DNA of 42,195 bases, taken from Palsa-1188 sp050010575 (GTDB lineage Bacteria > Bacillota > DSM-12270 > Thermacetogeniales > Thermacetogeniaceae). The notes under the pieces were generated by a model. The model saw only the letters and a list, made by a program, of their open reading frames with translations, did no database searches and was not told the DNA's origin. How positions within the stretch are numbered: position 1 is the first letter of the stretch; each line of letters starts with the position of its first letter. Positions 1 through 7,830 of the stretch are shown here, one piece after another. The stretch lies in NCBI GenBank assembly GCA_050010575.1, contig JBEKKU010000005.1:1-42195 (forward strand), read 5' to 3'. Position numbers and translations under genes: made by a program.

Positions 1-780
1 GATCAGGCTATCCAGGGCATCGTTGATCCCCCGGAGGATCTTCCGGTAGACCCCCTTCGAACGGTCCGGGTTGGCCCGCTTCGCCAGATCGCCCTCCCGG
101 GCGAGCCCGATCACCACGCCGACCTCGTCCACCAGGACGCCGATCTCGTCGATGCAGCTGTTCAGGTTGTTCTTGATATTATTGAAGTCACCCTTGTATT
201 CCTCGGTGATCTTCTCCGGGACATCCCCCTTGCCGATGCGGTCTATGTAATCAGCGGCCATGTTTAGCGGATTGATCAGGGCATCCAGCATCTCATTGAT
301 GCCACCCACCAGCAGTTGGTAATCCCCCTCGGCCCGAACATCGGCTCTGGCTGACAGATTGCCGGCCTTGGCCTTTCCCACCAGGTCCTGGACCGCCTGT
401 AAGACTAGCTTCTGGCCGGTCCGGTCGACGATCGTCTCAATGGCGCCGGTGATATTGCCCTTGGAGTCATAGGTAGGGGTGGGCATATACTCGAAGAAAT
501 ACTTTCTATCCTTGATTGTCGCCCATGTCTCAATGTGGGAAGAATCGCCGGTAGCAAGAGCGTTCTCCACGCCGCTAATCTCTGATTTGATCAGCGATGT
601 AACCAGGGCGCCCTCCAGATGTTCCTTTCTCTTACCTACCAGTTCTGCAAAGGAATCGTTCCCATAAACAACTTTCCGATTCTTGTCTACCACGAATACG
701 GGCGTTTGAAGCATTTCCAACACCGATAGGTCTTTCTTGCTGCCCTTGACAGTGGCTTCCGTGGCACTGTTCGTTTCCAT
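1..780 (-). CDS. Methyl-accepting chemotaxis protein, N-terminal part (runs off left edge)
   Basis: The minus-strand frame is open from an ATG at 780 to the window edge, giving 260 codons with no stop. Residues about 20-125 read as a PAS domain (FVVDKNRKVVYGNDSFAELVG). From about 126 onward come at least two HAMP-like helical repeats (the GINEMLDALINPL type, then GINDALDSLI). No transmembrane segment or signal peptide is seen, so this looks like a soluble cytoplasmic chemoreceptor that senses through PAS. The methyl-accepting signalling tip must lie beyond the left edge. The ATG directly follows the cheW stop codon (TAGATG), which indicates translational coupling. The MCP assignment rests on the PAS plus poly-HAMP layout and the cheA-cheW neighbours; a PAS-HAMP signalling protein of another type is possible. 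Confidence 0.82.
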   Translation of the reverse strand, partial: METNSATEATVKGSKKDLSVLEMLQTPVFVVDKNRKVVYGNDSFAELVGKRKEHLEGALVTSLIKSEISGVENALATGDSSHIETWATIKDRKYFFEYMPTPTYDSKGNITGAIETIVDRTGQKLVLQAVQDLVGKAKAGNLSARADVRAEGDYQLLVGGINEMLDALINPLNMAADYIDRIGKGDVPEKITEEYKGDFNNIKNNLNSCIDEIGVLVDEVGVVIGLAREGDLAKRANPDRSKGVYRKILRGINDALDSLI

Positions 781-1281
781 CTAAGCACTCTCCTCTTCGT
801 CGAAAAGTAGTTTATTGGCGTTTAACAGAATCTTTACCTGCTCCCCGACCTTGCCCATGCCCTGGATAAACTTATTGTTCTTCCCCTTCCTCATCTTTGG
901 AGGGGGTTCGATCTCACTTTTTTGGATGTCCAGCACCTCCAGCACCCGGTCGACGATCAGCCCGACCGGCTGCTCGTCGATGTTGATCACAATGATGCAG
1001 GTGCGGTCATCATAAGGGCGCTCTTCGATACCAAAACGCAGCCGCACGTCCATAACCGGGATCACCTTACCCCGCAGGTTGATCACCCCCTTGACATAAA
1101 GAGGCATGTCTGGGACTTCTGTGACGTTCTGAATGCCGATAATCTCCGTCACATATCTGATCTCAATGCCAAAATCCTCTTTATTGAGGACAAATGTCAA
1201 ATATTTATCCTCTTGAGTATCTTCGTTTTCCTCTTCTTCATCTTCCAGCAGATCTGCCTCGAGCTTCTCCCTTTCACTCAT
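781..1281 (-). CDS. cheW: Chemotaxis coupling protein CheW
   Basis: A 166-residue CheW that bridges CheA and chemoreceptors in signalling arrays. After an unusual acidic N-terminal tail of about 25 residues (EDEEEENEDTQED), the CheW beta-barrel starts at KYLTFVLNKEDFGIEI. It continues with the family stretches VTEIIGIQNVTEVPDMP, VKGVINLRGKVIPVMDVR and VGLIVDRVLEVLDI. The ATG at 1281 is preceded by GGAGG with suitable spacing. It lies 38 bp after cheA and abuts the receptor gene, so the three form one transcription unit. The acidic tail is longer than in most CheW proteins; its role is unknown. Confidence 0.95.
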   Translation of the reverse strand: MSEREKLEADLLEDEEEENEDTQEDKYLTFVLNKEDFGIEIRYVTEIIGIQNVTEVPDMPLYVKGVINLRGKVIPVMDVRLRFGIEERPYDDRTCIIVINIDEQPVGLIVDRVLEVLDIQKSEIEPPPKMRKGKNNKFIQGMGKVGEQVKILLNANKLLFDEEESA

Positions 1282-1319
1282 CTATCCCGCCTCCGTAATT
1301 AATGTACTTTTCTATGAAG

Positions 1320-3740
1320 TTACGAAGCGTTCTTTTCGATCGAGCTGACGAGATCGGCAATATCCATAATCATGCCAACCTCACCATCCCCCATGATCGC
1401 GCAGCCGGAAATGCCCCGTACCCGTTTCAGATAAGCAGGCAGCCCTTTGATCACGATCTGCTGCTGGCCGATCAGTTCATCTACGAAAAGGCAGCATTTA
1501 TTGTCATTACTGTCCACGTAGATGAGTATTCCTTCAGTCAAGTCTTTGTACTTTGGATCTATGTGGTACAGCTCGTGCAACCTGGCGACGGGCAGTAGTT
1601 CTCCCCGGATGCGTACAATTTCCAGATTGTCAGGCGTGCAGGTGATCTGATCTGACTTAGGCCGGAACGACTCCTTGATGGAACTGATCGGGATTATGTA
1701 ACGATTGTGGCCAACCCTGATCACCATTCCTTCAATGATGGCAAGAGTGAGCGGGATCCGAACGGCGAACATCGTCCCAATGCCGGGTTTACTGCGGATA
1801 TTCAGTTTACCTCGCAGTTTTTCTATATTTCGCCTTACCACATCCATGCCCACACCACGCCCCGAAATGTTGGAGACCTGTTCCGCCGTTGAGAAACCGG
1901 GTTCAAAGATCAGGCGCCAGACATCTTCATCCTTCATATCCCGGTCTTCTTCTCTGATCAGCCCTTTTTCCACTCCCTTTCGGAAAATCTTTTCACGGTT
2001 CAGCCCACCACCGTCATCCTCGACCGTAATCCATACCTCTCCTGCCGAGTGCTTGGCTTCAATGGTAACCTTGCCGGTTTCCGGCTTGCCTGCGAGCCTG
2101 CGCTCGGCGACGCTTTCAATTCCGTGATCAACAGCGTTTCTGATCAGATGTACTAAGGGATCAGAGATCTGCTCGATGATCGTCTTGTCCACTTCCGTAT
2201 CTTCACCGATGATCTCCAGTTCTACCTGTTTATTCGCCTTGTTGGCAAGATCACGGACCAGGCGCAGCATTCTGCGGAATACTCCGGCCAGAGGGATCAT
2301 GCGCATGGACATGGCCACTTCCTGGATCTCTCTGGAGATCTTGTCCAGCTGCAGAAATGCCTTGCCAAAACGGGCATCCTGCGAAATATCGACCGTCTCG
2401 TCGTTAGTCACCATTGCCTCGGCGATCACTAATTCACCGACCAGATCCAGCAGCTTATCCAGTTTCTCGATATCCACTCTGATCACTTGTTGTACATTAC
2501 TCGACGCTGGTTGCTTGGGGAGTATACTCGAATCAACGATCCCCGGATCCTCTATCCTGGCATCAGGCAGTACTTTATCAGTTGCAGATTTTACAGCCCG
2601 ATCTTGGGCCGCTGCAACCGGTTTATATTCTTGGCTTTGTAGTAAAAAGTTGGAGGCGCTATAATTTAGGCCAGTCAGGTCCTGTTCCTGTGATGAAGCA
2701 GTTTCTTCATGTTCGGACTCTAACTCTGCAGTAATTTTCTCCAAGCTGCCGATCAATTGCTGAAAATTGGGGATTGCTTGATTAACTCCGCTTGTTGTAC
2801 CGAGGACTTTATTGCTGATGGCATCAAGAACGCTCAATAAAACTGGCATCGTTGCCTGATCACAGACCTGTTTCCGTTCTCGAATAATGCCCAGGACGTT
2901 TTCAGCCAGGTGGCTCAGGTTTTCAATGTCACCGTATCCGAAGAAACCGGCATTTCCCTTAATACTGTGAAACGCTCTAAAAACCTGGGAGGAGAGTTCA
3001 GCGTTGGCGGTTTTTTCTAGGCTCAGCAGGGCCATTTCCGCTTCTTCACAGAGTTCCTGAGTTTCTTCGGCAAAACGCCGGGCCATCTCCGGTGTTATGG
3101 TCAGAACCATTCCTGTAAGATCCAGGGGTTCCGCAAGCCCGTCGGGTTCAACGCTCTCTATCAGCTGTTTAACCGTGGCCGTAACCGGGGCATCCATACT
3201 CTCGATCTGTTTGTATTCCTCTTCTTGTTCAGGCCCGGTCTCCTGTGCTGAACTGTCGGCGCCAGGGCTTAAAATCCCAGGGCCTGCAACATCCAGTTCA
3301 GCAGGTGGATTGATGGCATTTCTAAGATCATTGATGATAAACCCCGCTTCAACTTCAAAACCATCGTCAGTGAGCTGGCGCTCAACAGTATCCAGGATGT
3401 TTCTGATCAGATCGCTGGTACGGCAGAGCAGATCGACGTGTTCCGTTTTTATGTACGCCTTATTTTTGCGCAGGATGTCCAGCAGCGTTTCTGCCTCGTG
3501 AGTGACACTGATGATTGTCTGCAGATCTAAAAAGGCGGCTGTTCCTTTAAGGGAGTGAAAAAGACGAAAAACCTCGTTTAAAATCTCCTCGTCCACCACC
3601 CCGGAGTCGGTTGCAGTCCTTTCCATGTCTATGATGCGAGGCTCAACGCTGTCCAGCAGCTCGCGGCTCTCGGTTACAAAGTCCTTGACCATTTCCAGCC
3701 TTTCTTCAAGGTCGCTGTCCAATTGTTTCCCCCCGTGCAC
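1320..3740 (-). CDS. cheA: Chemotaxis histidine kinase CheA with two HPt domains
   Basis: Receptor-coupled kinase that phosphorylates CheY. Residue numbers follow the GTG at 3740. The first HPt domain has its phospho-acceptor at His62 (FHSLKGTAAF); a second complete HPt follows with His258 (FHSIKGNAGF). A linker of about 100 residues leads to the dimerisation helices (KLDKLLDLVGELVIAEA), the HATPase domain (N-box HLIRNAVDHGIE, G-boxes DDGGG and GRGVGMDVV) and a C-terminal CheW-like domain. At 806 residues it is longer than single-HPt CheA. The start is uncertain: the GTG at 3740 has no ribosome site, whereas a TTG at 3722 lies six bases after GGGGGG and would remove six residues. A sigma28-like promoter lies upstream at 3830-3857. 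Confidence 0.96.
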   Translation of the reverse strand: MHGGKQLDSDLEERLEMVKDFVTESRELLDSVEPRIIDMERTATDSGVVDEEILNEVFRLFHSLKGTAAFLDLQTIISVTHEAETLLDILRKNKAYIKTEHVDLLCRTSDLIRNILDTVERQLTDDGFEVEAGFIINDLRNAINPPAELDVAGPGILSPGADSSAQETGPEQEEEYKQIESMDAPVTATVKQLIESVEPDGLAEPLDLTGMVLTITPEMARRFAEETQELCEEAEMALLSLEKTANAELSSQVFRAFHSIKGNAGFFGYGDIENLSHLAENVLGIIRERKQVCDQATMPVLLSVLDAISNKVLGTTSGVNQAIPNFQQLIGSLEKITAELESEHEETASSQEQDLTGLNYSASNFLLQSQEYKPVAAAQDRAVKSATDKVLPDARIEDPGIVDSSILPKQPASSNVQQVIRVDIEKLDKLLDLVGELVIAEAMVTNDETVDISQDARFGKAFLQLDKISREIQEVAMSMRMIPLAGVFRRMLRLVRDLANKANKQVELEIIGEDTEVDKTIIEQISDPLVHLIRNAVDHGIESVAERRLAGKPETGKVTIEAKHSAGEVWITVEDDGGGLNREKIFRKGVEKGLIREEDRDMKDEDVWRLIFEPGFSTAEQVSNISGRGVGMDVVRRNIEKLRGKLNIRSKPGIGTMFAVRIPLTLAIIEGMVIRVGHNRYIIPISSIKESFRPKSDQITCTPDNLEIVRIRGELLPVARLHELYHIDPKYKDLTEGILIYVDSNDNKCCLFVDELIGQQQIVIKGLPAYLKRVRGISGCAIMGDGEVGMIMDIADLVSSIEKNAS

Positions 3741-3805
3741 GGAACTTTGTTTTCATCGATTTTCATTAAATGAGGCTGGAATATAGCTGCTCTGAGGCCT
3801 GAGAT

Positions 3806-4015
3806 TCAGTGATAGAGAACCCTGCATTTATATCGGTCTGCTTTTAGGAACTCTTTAGCGTCAAACATCCTCTCTGGGTCTTTGCCTTTTTCCAGACCAT
3901 TGCTATTCTTGAATGTACAAATTGAACAGCGTTTATGCTTATCAGAAATAGGGAGTGCTGCTGGAATCTGAGGAAAATATCGACATGAATATTCAAAATA
4001 TTCTATAAATAGCAA
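3806..4015 (-). CDS. Possible small Cys-containing protein, unrecognised
   Basis: A 69-residue minus-strand frame beginning at TTG 4015, upstream of cheA. I do not recognise the family. It has a C-x2-C pair (RCSICTF) and two further cysteines near either end (CRYFPQIP and YKCRVLYH), which could bind a metal. No ribosome site precedes the TTG. The candidate sigma28 promoter for cheA lies inside its 3' half. It could be a genuine small gene, a decayed remnant or a chance frame. The amino-acid make-up looks protein-like, but I regard the call as weak. Confidence 0.3.
   Translation of the reverse strand: MLFIEYFEYSCRYFPQIPAALPISDKHKRCSICTFKNSNGLEKGKDPERMFDAKEFLKADRYKCRVLYH
3830..3857 (-). promoter_or_regulatory. 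Candidate sigma28 (FliA/SigD-type) promoter for cheA-cheW-mcp
   Basis: Read on the minus strand, TAAA (3857-3854) is followed by a 16-bp spacer and ACCGATAT (3837-3830). The Firmicutes sigma28 consensus is TAAA-N15-GCCGATAT, so the -10 matches 7 of 8 and the spacer is one base long. The predicted start would give a leader of about 85-100 nt before cheA. Confidence 0.55.
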
Positions 4016-4019
4016 TTTA

Positions 4020-4048
4020 TTGACAATTTATATCATTAGTATTAATAT
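4020..4048 (+). promoter_or_regulatory. Near-consensus sigmaA promoter for the fliY-led operon
   Basis: TTGACA at 4020-4025 is separated by exactly 17 bp from TAATAT at 4043-4048, in an AT-rich region just upstream of the long plus-strand run. It predicts a leader of about 160 nt before fliY. A perfect AGGAGG (4052-4057) sits at the predicted transcript start with no start codon at a usable distance. A 9-codon frame (4141-4170) lies in the leader without a ribosome site. Between 4056 and 4217 I see nothing else. Confidence 0.65.
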
Positions 4049-4217
4049 AACAGGAGGAAAACTACTTTTCAATAAATAGACGGTAAAATAGTGAGTCTAG
4101 CTAGATATGTTTAATTAAGGAATTTATTTATCCAAACATTATGCTAAAACTTATGAAGCAGTTGAGATAAAAGCAACGGATAATTTTTTTAATATTTTTT
4201 GAACTGGTGGATTGGGT

Positions 4218-5342
4218 ATGGAAGGGCAAGTTTTGACGCAAGAGGAACTTAATTTACTATTGGAAGGAGTTTCTTCTGACGGCGTTAATGGCGTTAATGG
4301 CGTTAATGCTGATATGTCAGAAATTGAAGATTTTACGCTGTCTTTAAGCGGTAGAGAAACATTGGTAAGAATAGTCGATATTTCCATGAAAAAGTCAGCC
4401 GAGTCTCTATCGCAGTTGATAAAAAGACCGGTTAGAAGCAATATTCCGATTATTTCGGAAACAACCTGGGACAGAATTGTAAAAGAGGGCATTATCTCAT
4501 CGGAGCGCATTGTCACAAAAGTGAGTTTCATAGAGGGACTCCAGCATGATAACCTCCTGGTGATAAAAGTTAAAGATGCGGAAGTCATCGTCGATCTGAT
4601 GATGGGAGGCAAAGGCCGGGTTATAACCGGAGAGTTAGACGAATTGAGAATGAGCGCGGTCGGAGAGGCCATGAATCAGATGATGGGAACGTCAGCAACG
4701 GCGCTGGCGGATATATTTGATAAAAAAGTGATTATTTCCACACCGACGATAAAAATAGTAAATGACGAGAAACAACTGTTCTCCAGTTATCGGAATGAAA
4801 AAATAATACTGGTCCGGATAGCATTTTCCATGGACCTAGATGAGAATGTGCAAACGGAGATCTGTCAAGTTATACCGATCACGAATGCTCTGGAAATGAT
4901 CAAAAGAGCTAAAAATGAAGCGACTCTCATCCCTGACCAAGCACCAGAACCCTTGAAACCGCTGAAGACCGCCAGGGAACATACGGAAAAAACGGTGGCT
5001 GCGCAACCGGTTCAATTTCTTCCCTTGGAAACGAGTGTGACTATGAAGAACGATCCCGTAAGACAGGCGGAGTATAACAAATTGGAATTGATCTATGACG
5101 TTCCCTTGCAGTTTACTGTGGAACTGGGAAGAACCGAAAAGTCATTAAAAGAAATTTTAGAATTAGGACCAGGCTCGGTCATCGGATTGGAGAAACTGGC
5201 AGGAGAATCCTTGGATATCTTAGTAAATGGCAAGTATATTGCAAAAGGTGAAGTTATTGTCATTGATGAAAACTACGGAGTCAGGATAAAGGAAATTCTC
5301 AATTGTGAAGAGAGATTTGGCAGCATTAAGACCCGCGGGTAA
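4218..5342 (+). CDS. fliY: Flagellar motor switch phosphatase FliY (CheC-FliN fusion)
   Basis: C-ring protein that joins FliM and FliG and dephosphorylates CheY-P. The N-terminus has the switch-anchoring motif LTQEELNLLLEG (residues about 6-17), then a linker holding three 9-bp repeats. A CheC-like domain follows (about 38-230) and a C-terminal FliN domain (about 285-370: QFTVELGRTEKSLKEILELG, then VNGKYIAKGEVIVIDENYGVRI). The second CheC half keeps S-x3-E-x2-N (Ser146, Glu150, Asn153). The first half reads VRIVDISM where active proteins usually read GEIGNISM, so that site looks inactive. I chose ATG 4218, with GGTGG seven bases upstream, over TTG 4212. The gene heads the long operon and is followed by cheY, its substrate. 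Confidence 0.94.
   Translation: MEGQVLTQEELNLLLEGVSSDGVNGVNGVNADMSEIEDFTLSLSGRETLVRIVDISMKKSAESLSQLIKRPVRSNIPIISETTWDRIVKEGIISSERIVTKVSFIEGLQHDNLLVIKVKDAEVIVDLMMGGKGRVITGELDELRMSAVGEAMNQMMGTSATALADIFDKKVIISTPTIKIVNDEKQLFSSYRNEKIILVRIAFSMDLDENVQTEICQVIPITNALEMIKRAKNEATLIPDQAPEPLKPLKTAREHTEKTVAAQPVQFLPLETSVTMKNDPVRQAEYNKLELIYDVPLQFTVELGRTEKSLKEILELGPGSVIGLEKLAGESLDILVNGKYIAKGEVIVIDENYGVRIKEILNCEERFGSIKTRG
4281..4307 (+). repeat. Three perfect 9-bp tandem repeats in the fliY linker
   Basis: The unit GGCGTTAAT occurs three times without mismatch and encodes (Gly-Val-Asn)3. Because the unit is a multiple of three, gain or loss of copies would keep the reading frame and only alter the linker between the N-terminal anchoring motif and the CheC domain. 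Confidence 0.9.
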
Positions 5343-5363
5343 TGGGAAGGGGGCATCCTCTTT

Positions 5364-5729
5364 TTGGGCAAAAGGGTATTGATCATAGATGATGCCAAAT
5401 TCATGCGTGCGATGATCAAGGATATTCTTATCGGCGGAGGCTATGAAGTAGCTGGTGAGGCTGAGAATGGAATAGAGGCTATCAGGCTTTATAAAGAATT
5501 GCAACCGGATGTGGCGACGATGGACATCACCATGCCGGAGATGAATGGTATTGATGCCTTGAAGGAGATTCGAAAGATTGATGCCAACGCCAAGGTTGTC
5601 ATGTGTACTGCGATGGGCCAAAAATCCCTAGTGATAGAAGCGGTCCAATCTGGAGCAAGTGATTTTATCGTCAAGCCGTTTCAGCCGGAGCGTATCTTAC
5701 AGACCCTCGCCAAAGTATTGGGTATTTAA
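5364..5729 (+). CDS. cheY: Chemotaxis response regulator CheY
   Basis: A single receiver domain of 121 residues. The acidic pocket is Asp9/Asp10 (LIIDDAKFMR), the phospho-acceptor is Asp54 (MDITMPEMNG), the switch threonine is Thr82 (CTAMG) and the conserved lysine is Lys104 (VKPF). There is no output domain. CheY-P would bind the FliM N-terminus and be dephosphorylated by FliY encoded just upstream. The start is TTG 5364, ten bases after a GGGAAGGGGG ribosome site and 21 bases after the fliY stop. Confidence 0.96.
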   Translation: MGKRVLIIDDAKFMRAMIKDILIGGGYEVAGEAENGIEAIRLYKELQPDVATMDITMPEMNGIDALKEIRKIDANAKVVMCTAMGQKSLVIEAVQSGASDFIVKPFQPERILQTLAKVLGI

Positions 5730-5743
5730 CTGGATTCGCTACT

Positions 5744-5775
5744 AAGGCAGTGATGAACGAAGGCAGTGATGAATG
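5744..5775 (+). repeat. 16-bp tandem duplication carrying the flhF start codon
   Basis: Copy one (5744-5759) and copy two (5760-5775) differ at one base. Each holds an AAGG core followed by an ATG. The ATG of copy one (5753) opens a seven-codon frame that ends at TGA 5774-5776, inside the first codons of flhF, which starts in copy two at GTG 5766 or ATG 5769. Confidence 0.85.
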
Positions 5776-6884
5776 AAGTGAAAGTAAAACGTTTTTACGG
5801 AGATAATATGCCCGATCTCCTGGGCAAGGTCAAGTCTGAATTAGGTAGCGAGGCTATCATTATTCAGTCACGCAAGGTGCGGCAAGGCGGTATTTTTGGG
5901 CTCTTCGGCCCGTCTCTATTAGAGGTCATCGCTGCCGCAGACAACGATAGCCGTAAAGCGCTGGTTGACAGCGACCAAGATGGTAGGCTCGAACAACTTC
6001 GTCTGATCCAAAATGATGCTGTTTCCAGGCAGGTATCTGAACTCAAAAAGATACTTGAAAAGAATATGCCCGCCCCATCATATAGCAAACCCCGCCGAGT
6101 ATTCCCCGGTTGCTTTGAGCAGATCTTCCAAGTCCTATTATCTAACGATGTTGGTGAAGGTACAGCCAGAGAGATCATCGATCGCGCCATGTATACAATC
6201 AATCAGTCCCGGTGGCAGGATCTGGCGACGATCAAGGCTGATGTCCTGGAAATTATCACCGATTACTTTAAAGAATATATCAGTACAGCAAGCGAAGAGA
6301 AAGAGCGCATCGCTTTGGTCGGTCCCACCGGGGTTGGCAAGACGACAACGTTGGCCAAACTGGCTGCCATCGCTTCGGTCTTAAAAGAGAAAAAAGTGGC
6401 CCTGATCACCATAGACACTTTTCGAATTGCCGCTTTAGACCAGTTAAGAACGTATGCGGACATTATTTCTGTGTCCATGGATGTGGCTCATACTCCAAAG
6501 GAGCTTAAAAGCTTACTGGACAAGCATCAGGATAAGGATCTGGTACTGGTGGATACTGCCGGAAGAAGTCCTTTTAACAAGTTACAAATAGCTGAAATCA
6601 AGGGTTTTTTAGATGCTTGCCCGGAATTGAAAATTTATCTGGTTTTAAACGTGGCCACCAATCAGAAGGACTTGAATGAGATCATTTTAAGCTTTGAGAA
6701 ATTCTCGATCGCTAAACTGATCTTTACAAAGCTCGACGAAACTCATCGGTATGGAACAATATTAAATATTGTTACAGGCTTTAAAAAAGAATTGGCGTAT
6801 GTTACCACCGGACAGAATGTGCCCGACGATATTGAAATTCCCATCCCCTTAAATATTGCACAACTAGTATTGCGGGAGGGATGA
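5769..6884 (+). CDS. flhF: Flagellar SRP-family GTPase FlhF
   Basis: Signal-recognition-particle-like GTPase that sets flagellar position and number. The N-terminal B domain begins VKVKRFYGDNMPDLL with the AIIIQSRKVRQGG stretch. The NG domain has the P-loop GPTGVGKTTTLAKL near residue 184, ITIDTFRIAALDQL, the DTAGR motif and TKLDE for guanine recognition. At 371-372 residues it is typical length. The start is ATG 5769 or GTG 5766, in the second copy of a 16-bp duplication. It overlaps flhG by four bases (ATGA). In most Firmicutes flhF lies between flhA and flhG; here the pair has moved to the head of the operon behind cheY. Confidence 0.96.
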   Translation: MNEVKVKRFYGDNMPDLLGKVKSELGSEAIIIQSRKVRQGGIFGLFGPSLLEVIAAADNDSRKALVDSDQDGRLEQLRLIQNDAVSRQVSELKKILEKNMPAPSYSKPRRVFPGCFEQIFQVLLSNDVGEGTAREIIDRAMYTINQSRWQDLATIKADVLEIITDYFKEYISTASEEKERIALVGPTGVGKTTTLAKLAAIASVLKEKKVALITIDTFRIAALDQLRTYADIISVSMDVAHTPKELKSLLDKHQDKDLVLVDTAGRSPFNKLQIAEIKGFLDACPELKIYLVLNVATNQKDLNEIILSFEKFSIAKLIFTKLDETHRYGTILNIVTGFKKELAYVTTGQNVPDDIEIPIPLNIAQLVLREG

Positions 6885-7798
6885 CAGTGTTAGACCAGGC
6901 TGAAAACCTTAGATTGATGGTCAGGTCTATCCATAAAAAAATGGAGGATGAACTGTTTCATTCCTTACCCAGGCGTTGCCGGGTTATAGCTATCACCAGC
7001 GGCAAGGGAGGGGTTGGCAAGACTAATATCGCCCTGGGGCTGGCGATTACGCTTGCTAAGGCCAGCTACCGTGTCATGCTGATGGACGGGGATATGGGAC
7101 TGGCAAACGTAGATGTAATTCTGGGTATGTACGGGAAGTACAATCTATCACATGTGATCAAAGGTGAAAAATCACTGCAGGAAATTATTATAGATGGTCC
7201 TCATGGGCTAAAAATTATCCCGGGAGGTTCCGGAATTTACGAATTGGCTAATGCTGATTCCCAGACTTTGCTAAGGATCTTGAAGGATGTCAATATATTA
7301 GATCAGCAGATGGACTTTTTTTTTATTGATACCGGTGCTGGAGTATCAAACCAAGTCATGACATTCCTGCTCTCTGCCCAGGAGATATTGCTGGTAACAA
7401 CACCTGAACCGACCGCTATCACTGATGCCTATAGCCTGATCAAGCTTTATCACCAACATCATGGCGGGGGACAATTAAAAATTATTGTCAACATGATCGG
7501 CGATAAACAGGATGGCTATCTTGCGGCCAAAAGATTGCAAAATGCAGTTCGTTCTTTCTTGCATGTCGAGTTGGTGATCCTCGGTTACGTAGCACAGGAC
7601 GTGGCGGTGCAAAATGCGGTCAGTAACCATGAATCATATGTACTGGCCTCTCCATATACCCAGGCTTCGATGGACACGATCAGGCTCGCCTCTGAGCTGG
7701 GCGACCTTCCGATCGAGCCCCCCGCTGGCGTGAAAAACTTTTTTAGTTACGTTGTTTCCAATCTGAAGTCAACTGAGAATAGAGCAAATAAAAAGTGA
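6881..7798 (+). CDS. flhG: Flagellar number regulator FlhG (YlxH, MinD-like ATPase)
   Basis: MinD/ParA-type ATPase that stimulates FlhF GTPase and limits flagellar number. The N-terminus carries the FlhF-activating motif DQAENLR (residues 4-10). A deviant Walker A (SGKGGVGKTN, about 40-49) follows, then MDGDMGLANVDVILG and a switch stretch DFFFIDTGAG. The C-terminal membrane-targeting part is short and lysine-poor (FFSYVVSNLK). Its ATG overlaps the flhF stop codon and a GGGAGGG ribosome site lies in the flhF tail. Length, 305 residues, is normal. Confidence 0.95.
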   Translation: MTVLDQAENLRLMVRSIHKKMEDELFHSLPRRCRVIAITSGKGGVGKTNIALGLAITLAKASYRVMLMDGDMGLANVDVILGMYGKYNLSHVIKGEKSLQEIIIDGPHGLKIIPGGSGIYELANADSQTLLRILKDVNILDQQMDFFFIDTGAGVSNQVMTFLLSAQEILLVTTPEPTAITDAYSLIKLYHQHHGGGQLKIIVNMIGDKQDGYLAAKRLQNAVRSFLHVELVILGYVAQDVAVQNAVSNHESYVLASPYTQASMDTIRLASELGDLPIEPPAGVKNFFSYVVSNLKSTENRANKK

Positions 7799-7830
7799 AA
7801 CTAACCTGGGAGAAAGGAGAACAATGATGA

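Noticed and set aside
4083..4110. sigma28 promoter before fliY
   Set aside because: TAAA is followed at 15 bp by AGATATGT, which lacks the CCGATA core.
4141..4170. Leader peptide of nine codons before fliY
   Set aside because: It has no ribosome site and no regulatory codon pattern.
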